A stretch of DNA of 64,000 nucleotides from Paenibacillus sp. XY044 (GTDB lineage: Bacteria; Bacillota; Bacilli; Paenibacillales; Paenibacillaceae), in NCBI RefSeq assembly GCF_002257645.1, contig NZ_NQMO01000007.1:372001-436000 (forward strand), read 5' to 3'. A program made the position numbers and the translations under genes. Under the pieces are notes generated by a model, which was not told the DNA's origin, made no database searches, and was given only the letters and a program-made list of their open reading frames with translations. Positions 44,806 through 53,169 of the stretch are shown here, piece by piece; position 1 is the first letter of the stretch, and each line of letters opens with the position of its first letter.

Positions 44806-45006
44806 TTAAACAACATCATAACCCTGTTCTTCGATCGTTTCTTTAATCTTGCTTTCCGTAAGTTTGGTTTCATCGAATTGAACTTCGACAGAACCGTTGG
44901 ACAAGTTCACTTTTCCCCCAGCCCCTAGTTGCTTAAGAGCACCCTCAATGGAGTTTACGCAATGTTGGCAGCTCATTCCGTTTACGTTTAGAGTTATGGT
45001 TTTCAA
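44806..45006 (-). CDS. copZ: Copper chaperone CopZ
   Basis: 66-aa heavy-metal-associated domain that hands Cu(I) to CopA. The metal site is M11-S-C13-Q-H-C16 in NGMSCQHC; the C terminus ends in GYDVV. A TTG start at 45006 is chosen: AAAGGAGG lies 8 nt upstream, whereas the in-frame ATG at 45033 has no site and falls between the -10 box (45035-45040) and the probable transcription start. A CsoR-type promoter precedes it, and the two-component genes follow. Confidence 0.9.
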   Translation of the reverse strand: MKTITLNVNGMSCQHCVNSIEGALKQLGAGGKVNLSNGSVEVQFDETKLTESKIKETIEEQGYDVV

Positions 45007-45034
45007 TTTCGACTCCTCCTTTCGATATGTCATT

Positions 45035-45063
45035 AGTATACCCCCCTATGGTATATTTTTCAA
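45035..45063 (-). promoter_or_regulatory. copZ promoter with CsoR-type operator
   Basis: Minus strand: TTGAAA (45058-45063), 17-nt spacer, TATACT (45035-45040). The spacer holds ATACCATAGGGGGG, i.e. TATACCCCCCTATGGTATA, the most palindromic of the four sites. Confidence 0.78.
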
Positions 45064-45183
45064 GGAAAATTTTATACAAGGCACGGAAAGCCGCAGAACC
45101 CTTCATCCATCTTCATCATTTCTATACATGTTTATTTTATGATGAATGAGGCTTACATCAAAAGAAAAGGAAGGGGCTCTTCA

Positions 45184-46794
45184 ATGAAAGCAGCGATATT
45201 AAAAACAATGATCGTCGCTAGCGCGGCAGCTATTTTTGCTGCTGGCTGCTCGAAAGTAAGTAATATGAGCGGCATGGATCATTCAACAATGAATATGGGT
45301 TCAAACACGCCCGTTAAACTGACAACAGCAACACCTGTTGTGGATGGTAAAGATTTTACTATTACGGCACAGGAAAGCCATCTCGAAGTGGAAAAGGGAA
45401 AAACCGTTCCCGTATGGACATTTAATAACTCGGTTCCCGGTCCACAAATCCGCGTAAAGGTTGGGGATACGGTCAAAGTAAACTTAAAAAATCAACTCAA
45501 GCAGCCGGTCTCCATCCATTGGCATGGCTATCCGGTTCCCAACAACATGGACGGAATTCCAGGAGTCACACAAGATGCTGTCGAACCCGGAAAGACATTC
45601 ACCTACGAATTTAAAGCCACCGTCCCGGGTACTTATTGGTACCATTCACATCAAGACAGTGTGAATCAAGTGGACAAAGGCTTGTATGGTTCTCTTGTTG
45701 TCGAAGACCCCCAAGAGACAGTTGACCGCGATTACACCCTTGTGCTCGATGAATGGATGCGTTCAGGCGAAATGTATATGAGTGAAGCGGATCAACCAAA
45801 AAACATCACCCCTGGAGATTCGGGCAGCATGCAGATGGATATGGGGAATATGGATCACGAAAACAAGGGCATGTCTGAATCAGATATGAGCATGAATGGC
45901 GATGGAATGAATATGGCAGGACATGATATGAGTATGTATGACCTTTATACGATCAACGGAAAAACAGGTGACGCAATCGATAAGCTTTCGGTTAAAAAGG
46001 GGGAAAAAGTAAAACTACGGCTAATTAACGCAGGCTACATCACTCACAAGATGCATTTACACGGTCATTCTTTTCAGGTTGTTGCATCCGATGGGCAGCC
46101 CTTGAATGACCCATCTGTGATCAAGGATCAATTAATCTCGATTGCTCCCGGTGAACGATATGACATTGAATTTACCGCTGATCATCCCGGATCCTGGCTG
46201 TTTGAAGAACATGCCGAGAATAATCGAGCACAAAATATGAGAGCCGTTATTCAATACGATGGTTCCAATGCGAAACCCGACCCTTCCAATGCCTCCGCAG
46301 AACTTCCCGATTTTGATTTGGAGAAATATGGAACCATGTCTGCATCCGCATTTTCTTTGGATCAAACCTTTGATCAAGATGTGACGATGAATCTGAATAC
46401 CGAAATGAGAAATGGAGAAATGGTTTACACGATCAATGGAAAGATTTTTCCGGATACGGATAAAATCAACGTAAAAAAAGGAGATCAGGTAAAGTTGACC
46501 TTTGTGAATCAATCCAAAATGGATGATCACCCGATGCACCTACACGGTCATTTCTTCCAAGTTTTGAGCAAAAACGGAAAGCCCGTCCAAGGTTCTCCGA
46601 TCATGAAAGACACGCTGAACGTTAAACCTGGTGAAACGTATGTGGTAGCTTTTGAATCAGACAACCCTGGTGAATGGATGTTCCATTGCCACGATTTACA
46701 CCATGCATCCGCCGGTATGGTAACCGATGTGATGTATAAGGATTATAAAAATCATTATACGCCTGATCCCAATGTGAACAACGTCCCTGAATAA
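45184..46794 (+). CDS. Multicopper oxidase lipoprotein (CueO/laccase-like)
   Basis: 536-aa secreted, lipid-anchored oxidase. The signal peptide ends in FAAGC. Copper ligands: HWHGYP, WYHSHQ, HPMHLHGHFFQV, and HCHDLHHASAGM with the type 1 Cys/His and axial Met. A Met/His-rich insert (about 200-250; MQMDMGNMDHE, MSMNGDGMNMAGHDMSM) resembles the copper-collecting loop of CueO-type cuprous oxidases. GGAAGGGG precedes the ATG at 45184. Divergent from copZ; likely oxidises Cu(I) to the less toxic Cu(II) at the cell surface. Confidence 0.92.
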   Translation: MKAAILKTMIVASAAAIFAAGCSKVSNMSGMDHSTMNMGSNTPVKLTTATPVVDGKDFTITAQESHLEVEKGKTVPVWTFNNSVPGPQIRVKVGDTVKVNLKNQLKQPVSIHWHGYPVPNNMDGIPGVTQDAVEPGKTFTYEFKATVPGTYWYHSHQDSVNQVDKGLYGSLVVEDPQETVDRDYTLVLDEWMRSGEMYMSEADQPKNITPGDSGSMQMDMGNMDHENKGMSESDMSMNGDGMNMAGHDMSMYDLYTINGKTGDAIDKLSVKKGEKVKLRLINAGYITHKMHLHGHSFQVVASDGQPLNDPSVIKDQLISIAPGERYDIEFTADHPGSWLFEEHAENNRAQNMRAVIQYDGSNAKPDPSNASAELPDFDLEKYGTMSASAFSLDQTFDQDVTMNLNTEMRNGEMVYTINGKIFPDTDKINVKKGDQVKLTFVNQSKMDDHPMHLHGHFFQVLSKNGKPVQGSPIMKDTLNVKPGETYVVAFESDNPGEWMFHCHDLHHASAGMVTDVMYKDYKNHYTPDPNVNNVPE

Positions 46795-46802
46795 ACAACA
46801 AA

Positions 46803-46836
46803 AAGCACCGGCTGATAATAACATCAGACGGTGCTT
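46803..46836. terminator. Bidirectional terminator between the oxidase and NlpC/P60 genes
   Basis: AAGCACCG and CGGTGCTT with CTGAT/ATCAG inside form a long stem just after the oxidase stop; TTTTTG follows on the minus strand, so it also ends the convergent hydrolase gene. Confidence 0.7.
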
Positions 46837-46871
46837 AACTTGTTAGATTTAGATGGCTTGTCCCGGTTGGA

Positions 46872-47342
46872 TCAAAGTTCACTGATCATTTTTAGGTAAC
46901 TTTGTTGACTCACGACGCGGCGTGCTGTAACATACCGATTTTTATAATATGAATCCGATAATTTGCTAATGGTAACGCCTTTGCTGCTTGAAGAGTGTGC
47001 AAACTCGTTATTGCCGATATAAATACCCGCGTGGGATACTCCCGTACCGTCCGTATTAAAAAATACCAGGTCTCCTGCTCTGAGGTCTTCACGATCGACT
47101 GGTGTTCCGGCTTGAGCCTGTGTTTTAGATGTGCGTGGTAAATCTAAATTGAATTTATCAAATATGTATAAAATAAATCCGGAACAATCAAAACCAGCCG
47201 CTGTTGTGCCGCCCCACTGATAAGGAGTCCCTACGACCTTATCCACCTCGCTTTCGAGTTTAACGGAACTGGCAAAGGAACTGGTTGCACTTGCTGAAAA
47301 AACAATAGCCGCACCTACGAATGACAAAATTACTTTCTTCAC
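46872..47342 (-). CDS. NlpC/P60 family cell-wall endopeptidase
   Basis: 156-aa secreted peptidoglycan hydrolase cleaving stem-peptide bonds such as D-Glu-mDAP. A signal peptide (about 1-25) precedes the domain with catalytic triad C53 (GFDCSGF), H104 (GVSHAGIYI) and H116 (FAHSS). The start is a GTG with GGAAGGAG 9 nt upstream. No separate cell-wall-binding domain remains, so it is a minimal enzyme. A c-di-AMP riboswitch lies upstream. Confidence 0.92.
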   Translation of the reverse strand: MKKVILSFVGAAIVFSASATSSFASSVKLESEVDKVVGTPYQWGGTTAAGFDCSGFILYIFDKFNLDLPRTSKTQAQAGTPVDREDLRAGDLVFFNTDGTGVSHAGIYIGNNEFAHSSSSKGVTISKLSDSYYKNRYVTARRVVSQQSYLKMISEL

Positions 47343-47351
47343 GCTGTAGTT

Positions 47352-47475
47352 CTCCTTCCGATGCCTACGGAGTTAGCTAAGGGTTCGGTAGAAGGTTCCC
47401 TCTATTCTTCTATGAGAATATTTCACCCAAAAATGGTTCCCCCGTTTTCAATTCAAGAAATTCGGCAATAAATAT
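47352..47475 (-). promoter_or_regulatory. ydaO/yuaA-type c-di-AMP riboswitch
   Basis: Read on the minus strand, the leader shows the conserved order GCCGAATTTCTTG, GGGGGAACCA, GGGTGAAATAT, AGAGGGAACC, CCGAACCCTTAGCTAACTCC and GTAGGCATCGGA, matching my memory of the ydaO consensus. It ends directly at the ribosome site of the NlpC/P60 gene. In Bacilli c-di-AMP usually turns such genes off. A TTGACA lies at the 5' side near 47522-47527. Confidence 0.87.
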
Positions 47476-47743
47476 TAAAAAAATGTAACCCTACATAATG
47501 TAGTATATAATCAGTTTTTTTGTCAATGCTTATTTAAAAAAATGCAGAAAACCGGCATATTTATGATTGATATATTTTGGATTTATGGTAGTTATAGTGA
47601 AACTAGGTAGGAGTTTGTCGTATTCTGCATCTCACAATCGGGTTGCTTTATACTTAGGTAGTCGGGTAAAGGAATACAATATGAAATTTAAAAATAACAG
47701 TTTTGTTAATATGAATAGCGATCCGGTTGGAATGTCGATACAC

Positions 47744-47775
47744 AAAAGAGCGATGTCCCATGACATCACTCTTTT
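47744..47775 (-). terminator. Terminator after DUF1541 lipoprotein; 47477-47743 otherwise empty
   Basis: AAAAGAGCGATGTC (47744-47757) pairs with GACATCACTCTTTT (47762-47775) with one mismatch, leaving TTTTGTG on the minus strand. The rest of the gap to the riboswitch holds its promoter region and no gene is seen. Confidence 0.75.
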
Positions 47776-47800
47776 GCTGCAAAACTTTTCTATTTATGTT

Positions 47801-48370
47801 CTATTTAGAAAGCTCATTTTCTACTACCCATTGATGATTTTTAACAGGGTTTCCTCCTGTAGTCGGGGTGTAATCGACCATATACACCGTTGTTTTTTCA
47901 GCAGAATCAACGATACCCTCTGCGCCTTTCATACCTTCCATATGATCAGCATCCATTGTCACCTTCGTTCCTGGTTTCAAGGGCTCACTCCCCGCGTCCT
48001 TTATTTCCTCCTGGATAATCCACTTGTGATTAGGGACGGGTTTACCTCCATCGGTTGGAGTATATGTTACTGCATACACCACGGTGTCGTAGGCACCTAC
48101 CACTTTCGCTTTTGCCCCATCCATGCCTTCCATATGCTTGGCATGAATCACCACCTCGTCTCCCACTTTATATGTTGGATTTTGAGCTTCTTTTAACCCT
48201 TCAGGGACTTCACCAGACCCCGAATGGTTCATGCTGCCCATATCCCCCATACCCGATTGGTCGCTGCCCATGTCCATGTTCGTATCGTTGTTTGCGTTAT
48301 TATTGTTTCCGCACGCACTTAGCACCAGGACTGCTGCAAGGCTAAGAAAAATAAATATTTGTTTCACCAT
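47801..48370 (-). CDS. DUF1541 (YdhK-like) lipoprotein with two repeats
   Basis: 189-aa exported lipoprotein. Lipobox VLSAC with Cys20, then an Asn/Asp/Met-rich linker (MDMGSDQSGMGDMGSM). Two copies of the DUF1541 unit follow (about 65-120 and 130-188), each with H(M)EGM, a V...D/S...VY strand, DYTPT/TYTPTDGG and NHKW/NHQW. The AAAGGTG site is modest. It sits at the end of the copper cluster; Met/His-rich stretches suggest metal binding but function is unproven. Confidence 0.83.
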   Translation of the reverse strand: MVKQIFIFLSLAAVLVLSACGNNNNANNDTNMDMGSDQSGMGDMGSMNHSGSGEVPEGLKEAQNPTYKVGDEVVIHAKHMEGMDGAKAKVVGAYDTVVYAVTYTPTDGGKPVPNHKWIIQEEIKDAGSEPLKPGTKVTMDADHMEGMKGAEGIVDSAEKTTVYMVDYTPTTGGNPVKNHQWVVENELSK

Positions 48371-48502
48371 TTATCACACACCTTTGCCATATTATTTGGA
48401 TGGATTGCCCAGCACCCTAACATCTTACCCAATACATGTGAAGAACTTATGAAGATTTCCCGGACTTCCTCTCTTCATACCTAGTTTGAGCTAAAGGCTA
48501 AA

Positions 48503-48523
48503 AAGCTCTGCCTTGGGCAGAGT
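48503..48523 (-). terminator. Terminator after the PhnM-like gene
   Basis: AACTCTGCC/GGCAGAGCTT hairpin with a CAA loop, then TTTTTAG on the minus strand. Confidence 0.75.
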
Positions 48524-48559
48524 TTAGAGAACAACATTCTTCATTTAAGTATTTCATTC

Positions 48560-49744
48560 CTAGTCTCTCGTTTGCGATCCATTCATTAAGGTCCACTCTC
48601 CGTTCACCATGGCTCCGACAACGGACGGATGCTTTCCGGTTGAGCGGTCTACGAGAATAAGATCCGCCTCTTTTCCTGTTTCAATGGATCCCAGCCTGTC
48701 CTCCCAACCCAAGGCGCGAGCCGGAAACAAACTGGCAAAAGAAACTGCCTCGGATAAACTCATTCCTTCATCGAACAGTTCAAACACGGCAGATAGAATG
48801 GAAAATGGATAATAATCGGAGCAAATAATATTAGCCCAGCCCTTCTGCAGGACATGTCGCGCGGAGATATGATTTTCATGAGAATATCCCCTGTACACAT
48901 TCGGGCCTCCAACGACGGCAAACATGCCTAAATCCTGAACATGCTGACATGTGGCGTCATTCAATGGAAATTCGCTAATGGTGATTCCCTTTCCTCTCAG
49001 TTCCTCTACTTTGGCCGGGGTGTCGTCATCGTGTGAAGCTACGGGTATCTTTTCCGCTAAAGCACGCTCAATTAATTTCCGTTCCGCATGATGGTCGATC
49101 AACTCTCTCTTTTTTCGCTGTTCTTCGATAAAGCGGTCGCACGCTTCCCCCGTTAATTGATACGTTTTTTCGACATAATAGCGATATTCGTCCAATGTGC
49201 GGTATTTACCGTACTGGGGCGTATGGTCCATAATCGACAGAAGATCGACCATTCCTTTGTCCATCAATTGAAATATCCAATCGATTCCTTTATCGTTGAT
49301 CAGCTCATACCTCACATGAAGATGATGGCGCAGCTTGGCTTCCTTCCCCTTTCGCAGCCGGTATATCTCGCAAGCAATTTCATAACCCATTTCATTGGAT
49401 CGAATTCCCGTTTCGCCGACAAAAGATATACCATGAAACATCGTAGTAATACCCGCTGCCAGTAGATAGGACTGCACCGTGTGAAGTCCGAGCGACACCG
49501 GCATCAAGACTCCTTTGCGAGGCTCTATAGCCTTCTCCAAAAAATCTCCGTGCAGATCAATGATACCGGGTAAAACATAACAACCTGAAGCATCCACTTT
49601 CTGTGCGTCTTCCCAGCCAGGTGGAATGACAGAGCCGTCCCTTTCTTTGATCTCTGCTATTTTTCGGTCGGAAACAAACAAAACCCCTTGAAACATTCGC
49701 TCTGGCGTTACAATCATTCCGTTATAAATCATCTGTTTCCCCAT
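48560..49744 (-). CDS. phnM: PhnM-like amidohydrolase (ribose methylphosphonate triphosphate diphosphatase family)
   Basis: 394-aa amidohydrolase of the PhnM family, which in C-P lyase pathways removes pyrophosphate from ribose-1-phosphonate-5-triphosphates. Seen: LPGIIDLHGDFLEKAIEPRKG, the HDDD motif in VASHDDDTPAKVEE, and NDATC later. The ATG at 49744 follows GAGGAGG; the longer frame to 49861 has no site. No other phn genes are in the window, so it may act alone on related phosphonates or nucleotides. Divergent from a LysR gene that probably regulates it. Confidence 0.83.
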   Translation of the reverse strand: MGKQMIYNGMIVTPERMFQGVLFVSDRKIAEIKERDGSVIPPGWEDAQKVDASGCYVLPGIIDLHGDFLEKAIEPRKGVLMPVSLGLHTVQSYLLAAGITTMFHGISFVGETGIRSNEMGYEIACEIYRLRKGKEAKLRHHLHVRYELINDKGIDWIFQLMDKGMVDLLSIMDHTPQYGKYRTLDEYRYYVEKTYQLTGEACDRFIEEQRKKRELIDHHAERKLIERALAEKIPVASHDDDTPAKVEELRGKGITISEFPLNDATCQHVQDLGMFAVVGGPNVYRGYSHENHISARHVLQKGWANIICSDYYPFSILSAVFELFDEGMSLSEAVSFASLFPARALGWEDRLGSIETGKEADLILVDRSTGKHPSVVGAMVNGEWTLMNGSQTRD

Positions 49745-50111
49745 TCTGTTTCCTCCTCGATAGCTGCATGAATAACAGGTTCGCGGAGCTTTCCAACACT
49801 TGATCACCACATATTCATAACAATTATTAATACGTAAATACGATTGATCATGTTGAATCACTCAACTTCTTAGCGGCATTTCTCCCCAAAAAAATGTTCA
49901 ACCCATCCCCTACTCTTGGATCTGAAAATCCCGATAATCCTTTAATTCGCCAAGTTCAATAGTTTATTCTCCATTTACAATGATACATCACAATCGTTTT
50001 TGAATAAGTCGTTTTTATGTGAAAATACGGTTAACTGGATTGTTTTTATTAATGATATGTATTAACTTTACTAATAGATGTTCCATCTCGAGGTCATAAG
50101 GAGCGAAAGAC
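49745..50111. promoter_or_regulatory. Divergent phnM/LysR intergenic region
   Basis: 367 nt separate the PhnM-like start from the LysR start. It is AT-rich and presumably holds both promoters; no hairpin, operator dyad or small gene could be defined with confidence. Confidence 0.35.
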
Positions 50112-50990
50112 TTGGATTTTAAACAATTGGAAGCTTTTCAAGCCGTATTGGATAAAGGCAGTTATTCTGAAGCTGCAAAGTTTCTCTATGTCAGTCAACC
50201 TACCATTTCTGTTCGCATCAAAGCGCTGCAAGAAGAATTGGGTGTCATGCTGTTTAAACAAAACGGGCGTAAAGTTCAAGCAACGTTAGCCGGTAGAATA
50301 CTTTCGCATTATGGATCCGATATCCTTAAACTTCATCGGAATGCCGTGCAAGCGATTCATGACACGAAAGATATGACACGCAAAAATATTCGAATCAGCA
50401 CAACGTCTACAGGAACCTATCTTCTTCCCATGATCACGAAAGGATTCCAACAATCCTTCCCGGAAACGCGCCTTTTCCTTTCCATAAGCAATTCAGACAC
50501 GGTCGTGAACCAACTATTCGAAGGAAAAACGGATATTGGTGTGATTGCTTCACCAGTGGAATATGCAAATTTGAGTTCTGAAGTGATCGGGAATGATTCC
50601 ATTGTTCTTGTTGCCAGTCCTGACCACCCCCTTGCTCAGCAAGACAAAATTTCTATAGAGGATTTACAGGATCAATGTTTTATTATTAGAGAGCAGGGTT
50701 CGGACACGCGCAAACGATTTGAAATTTGGTGCAAACAATACCACTTCTATCCGACTAACTATATCGAGATGGATCAACAGGAAGCGATCAGACTTGCCGT
50801 ATTGGACAAGCTGGGGATCGCTATCATGTCCAAATTCATCATGGAAAGCGATTCGCATGGTTCCAACCTCAACATATTGCACACGGAAGGATTTCCAATC
50901 CACCGCCCTTTTCAGGTCTTAATGCATCCGGATCATCAGGAAAATGTGTATAGTCAGGCATTTATTCAATATTTAAAGGAGCATCTTTAA
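50112..50990 (+). CDS. LysR family transcriptional regulator
   Basis: 292-aa LysR regulator. The N-terminal winged helix reads DFKQLEAFQAVLDKGSYSEA then AAKFLYVSQPTISVRIKAL; a periplasmic-binding-like effector domain follows from about residue 90. Start is a TTG with AAGGAG 8 nt upstream, and no ATG is near. Divergent from the PhnM-like gene and resembling CysL/CbbR-type regulators by its helix-turn-helix. Effector unknown. Confidence 0.88.
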   Translation: MDFKQLEAFQAVLDKGSYSEAAKFLYVSQPTISVRIKALQEELGVMLFKQNGRKVQATLAGRILSHYGSDILKLHRNAVQAIHDTKDMTRKNIRISTTSTGTYLLPMITKGFQQSFPETRLFLSISNSDTVVNQLFEGKTDIGVIASPVEYANLSSEVIGNDSIVLVASPDHPLAQQDKISIEDLQDQCFIIREQGSDTRKRFEIWCKQYHFYPTNYIEMDQQEAIRLAVLDKLGIAIMSKFIMESDSHGSNLNILHTEGFPIHRPFQVLMHPDHQENVYSQAFIQYLKEHL

Positions 50991-50999
50991 TATTGAAAA

Positions 51000-51902
51000 C
51001 TATTGGCCGGGCAGTTGAATGCTGCACCAGTTGCTTACATCGCATTGTCCATATTCATGATCACCCACAGCAACCACCGTGCCGTCCGATTTAAGCCCGA
51101 CGCTATGGGCACAACCTGCCGCAATCGCTACAATATCGCGCCAATCACTTACATTACATTGGCCATACTCATTACAGCCCACAGCCGCCACCGTGCCGTC
51201 CGATTTAAGGCCAATGGTGTGACTACTCCCCACCGCAATCGCCATAATACCGCGCCAGCGGCTTACATCGCATTGGCCATACTTATTCCAACCCACAGCC
51301 GCCACCAAGCGGTTCGATTTAAGTCCGACGGTGTGAAGGTAACCCGCGGCGGCTGCCACGATGTTGTCCCAGCTGTGTACATTACATTGACCATACCGAT
51401 TATTTCCCACAGCCGTCATCGTACCGTCCGATTTAAGACCGATGGTATGCCAGTCACCCGCCGTGATCGCCACCATATCTCGCCAGCCGCTTACATTGCA
51501 TTCACCTTCATGATTTCGGCCCACAGCTACCACTGTGCCATCCGATTTAAGCCCAAGGGTACGACGCCAACCGGCCGCAACCGCTACAATATCGCGCCAG
51601 TCGTTTACATTGCATTGGTCATGCGTATTCCAACCCACAGCGGTTACAGTACCGTCCGATTTAAGACCGATGGTATGGGCATTCCCCGTGTTCGTCGCCA
51701 TATGAACATTACCGGCCGCAACCGCCACCATCTCTCGCCAGCCGCTTACATCACATTGGCCATATTTATTATCGCCCACAGCCATCACCGTTCCGTCAGA
51801 ATGAAGGGCAACGGTATGACGACGACCCGCCGCTATCGTATCTTTAGGCCACCGTTTCACCTTGAAAGCCGCTTCTTTGGGAGCAAAGTGATCCATTTCC
51901 AT
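51000..51902 (-). CDS. RCC1-repeat beta-propeller protein with seven repeats
   Basis: 300-aa protein made almost entirely of seven repeats of about 38 residues: HTIGLKSDGTVxAVGxNxYG then QCNVSDWRDIVAIAAG. Seven copies match a complete seven-bladed propeller; the second copy has a 9-residue insert (MATNTGNAH). There is no signal peptide or membrane segment. The ATG at 51902 follows GAGGTGG; a GTG at 51914 is possible. RCC1-like propellers bind proteins or chromatin in eukaryotes, but the bacterial role is unknown. Convergent with the LysR gene. Confidence 0.85.
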   Translation of the reverse strand: MEMDHFAPKEAAFKVKRWPKDTIAAGRRHTVALHSDGTVMAVGDNKYGQCDVSGWREMVAVAAGNVHMATNTGNAHTIGLKSDGTVTAVGWNTHDQCNVNDWRDIVAVAAGWRRTLGLKSDGTVVAVGRNHEGECNVSGWRDMVAITAGDWHTIGLKSDGTMTAVGNNRYGQCNVHSWDNIVAAAAGYLHTVGLKSNRLVAAVGWNKYGQCDVSRWRGIMAIAVGSSHTIGLKSDGTVAAVGCNEYGQCNVSDWRDIVAIAAGCAHSVGLKSDGTVVAVGDHEYGQCDVSNWCSIQLPGQ

Positions 51903-52078
51903 TAAGTTTTCCACCTCGATTTTTTATTCCAACTTCGATCATATAACATTCATGCAAGATTTCGTTTGATATACCAAGAATCCTTGTGTGGTCAGCCATT
52001 GTCTCTAATAATATTGGTGATCTACTTTAGGGTTTGACTTTAAGGATGGTATCGCCCAGCTTTCGATCAACTATATTG

Positions 52079-52146
52079 CCAAGAACTTATATCGTTAAAT
52101 CACAAAAAGCCGCAACTCTGCGGCTTAGTGCGTAAGTTCTTATCAC
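52079..52146 (-). repeat. Palindromic repeat copy R4 (terminator of the APH gene)
   Basis: Most symmetrical copy: CCAAGAACTTATATCGTT on the left, hairpin AGCCGCA/TGCGGCT (52108-52125) and GTAAGTTCTTATCAC on the right. On the minus strand GCGGCTTTTTGTG ends the phosphotransferase gene 8 nt downstream of its stop. Confidence 0.8.
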
Positions 52147-52153
52147 CTTACAA

Positions 52154-53047
52154 CTAACGATACGGGGCAGCATCCTGTCCCATCAGCGGTGAACGCTCTA
52201 ACAATTTCTTGATGATCCAGCCGTCGTCACGAATGCCTTCCTTCATGTACTTACATGCATTTTCAATCAATCCCGCCCACCACATTGGCGTGAGCAGTTC
52301 CCACTCTACAGGTTCAAGAGGTGATACTTCATCATATCCATAAATAACTTCGTCGTATTTTCCACGCCACGAGAGAGCAAAGTCTCCTACTCGATGATCC
52401 CAATGAGCAAGCTCAAAATCGAGTATGCCGGAGAGCTTCCCTTCCTGGAATCGTAAGTTCCATGGTGTAAAATCTCCATGAATCACGATCCCCGGCCTGG
52501 AATGAAGCTGCATTCCCTCCACCCGCTTGCGCGCACGCTCCAAGTGCCACCGTAGAATTCGTATTTCCTCTGGATTCTGCATTTCATGTTCTGATAGCAG
52601 TCGATCCAACTCGTAGTCAGATAGAATCTCTTCACACCGCCGCCAACCTTTACGCTGTCCAATTCCACTGAGTTTCTTAAGATCAGAGTGAAACTCAGCC
52701 ATAAGCCGTCCCCTTGAACGCTGTTCGGCCGCCCGATTGTCGACAGATGGCGGTTCACCGTAAAGATAAGGGAACAACCCCCACGTATGCCCATCCAACT
52801 CGATTGGCCCTTCAATGACGGATGCAACGGGCCATCCCAGCTCTGAAATGGATTTGAGCAATTTCACCTCATAATCGATATCATCCATGTGAGTTTCTTT
52901 GTACCAGCGGCGTAATACAAGGCGCTCGCTCTTAAAGTCCACCAGCCAATGCTGATTGAGTCTCCCTCCTAACGGGGAGACCACTTTGATATTAAGCTTT
53001 TCGAAGAGCAGATCAAATGGCAGCAGCGAATCCGGATTATTGTTCAT
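52154..53047 (-). CDS. Aminoglycoside phosphotransferase-fold kinase
   Basis: 297-aa APH/choline-kinase-like protein. The Brenner motif is IHGDFTPWN (catalytic Asp) and the metal-binding segment GILDFELAHWDHRVGDFA. The ATG at 53047 follows GGAGG; a longer frame to 53146 lacks a site. Such proteins phosphorylate small alcohols such as aminoglycosides, choline or sugars; no antibiotic role can be inferred here. Confidence 0.85.
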   Translation of the reverse strand: MNNNPDSLLPFDLLFEKLNIKVVSPLGGRLNQHWLVDFKSERLVLRRWYKETHMDDIDYEVKLLKSISELGWPVASVIEGPIELDGHTWGLFPYLYGEPPSVDNRAAEQRSRGRLMAEFHSDLKKLSGIGQRKGWRRCEEILSDYELDRLLSEHEMQNPEEIRILRWHLERARKRVEGMQLHSRPGIVIHGDFTPWNLRFQEGKLSGILDFELAHWDHRVGDFALSWRGKYDEVIYGYDEVSPLEPVEWELLTPMWWAGLIENACKYMKEGIRDDGWIIKKLLERSPLMGQDAAPYR

Positions 53048-53169
53048 TTTTTTCCTCCGTCTATCCGTTTGCGACAATGGGGCATACGTGATATCCCGCT
53101 TGCCGAATATTTTGAATGCTGAAAGCAAATAATGTGGCTTAAGCATAGGCTTGCAGAAAAAATTGGCAG

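Noticed and set aside
47567..48196. A plus-strand frame over the DUF1541 lipoprotein
   Set aside because: It begins in the AT-rich gap, crosses a terminator hairpin and reads low-complexity hydrophobic sequence; the minus-strand lipoprotein is convincing.
51003..51905. A 300-codon open frame on the plus strand opposite the RCC1-repeat gene
   Set aside because: It is a shadow of the repeated codons of the minus-strand gene; its translation shows no family motif and no ribosome site.
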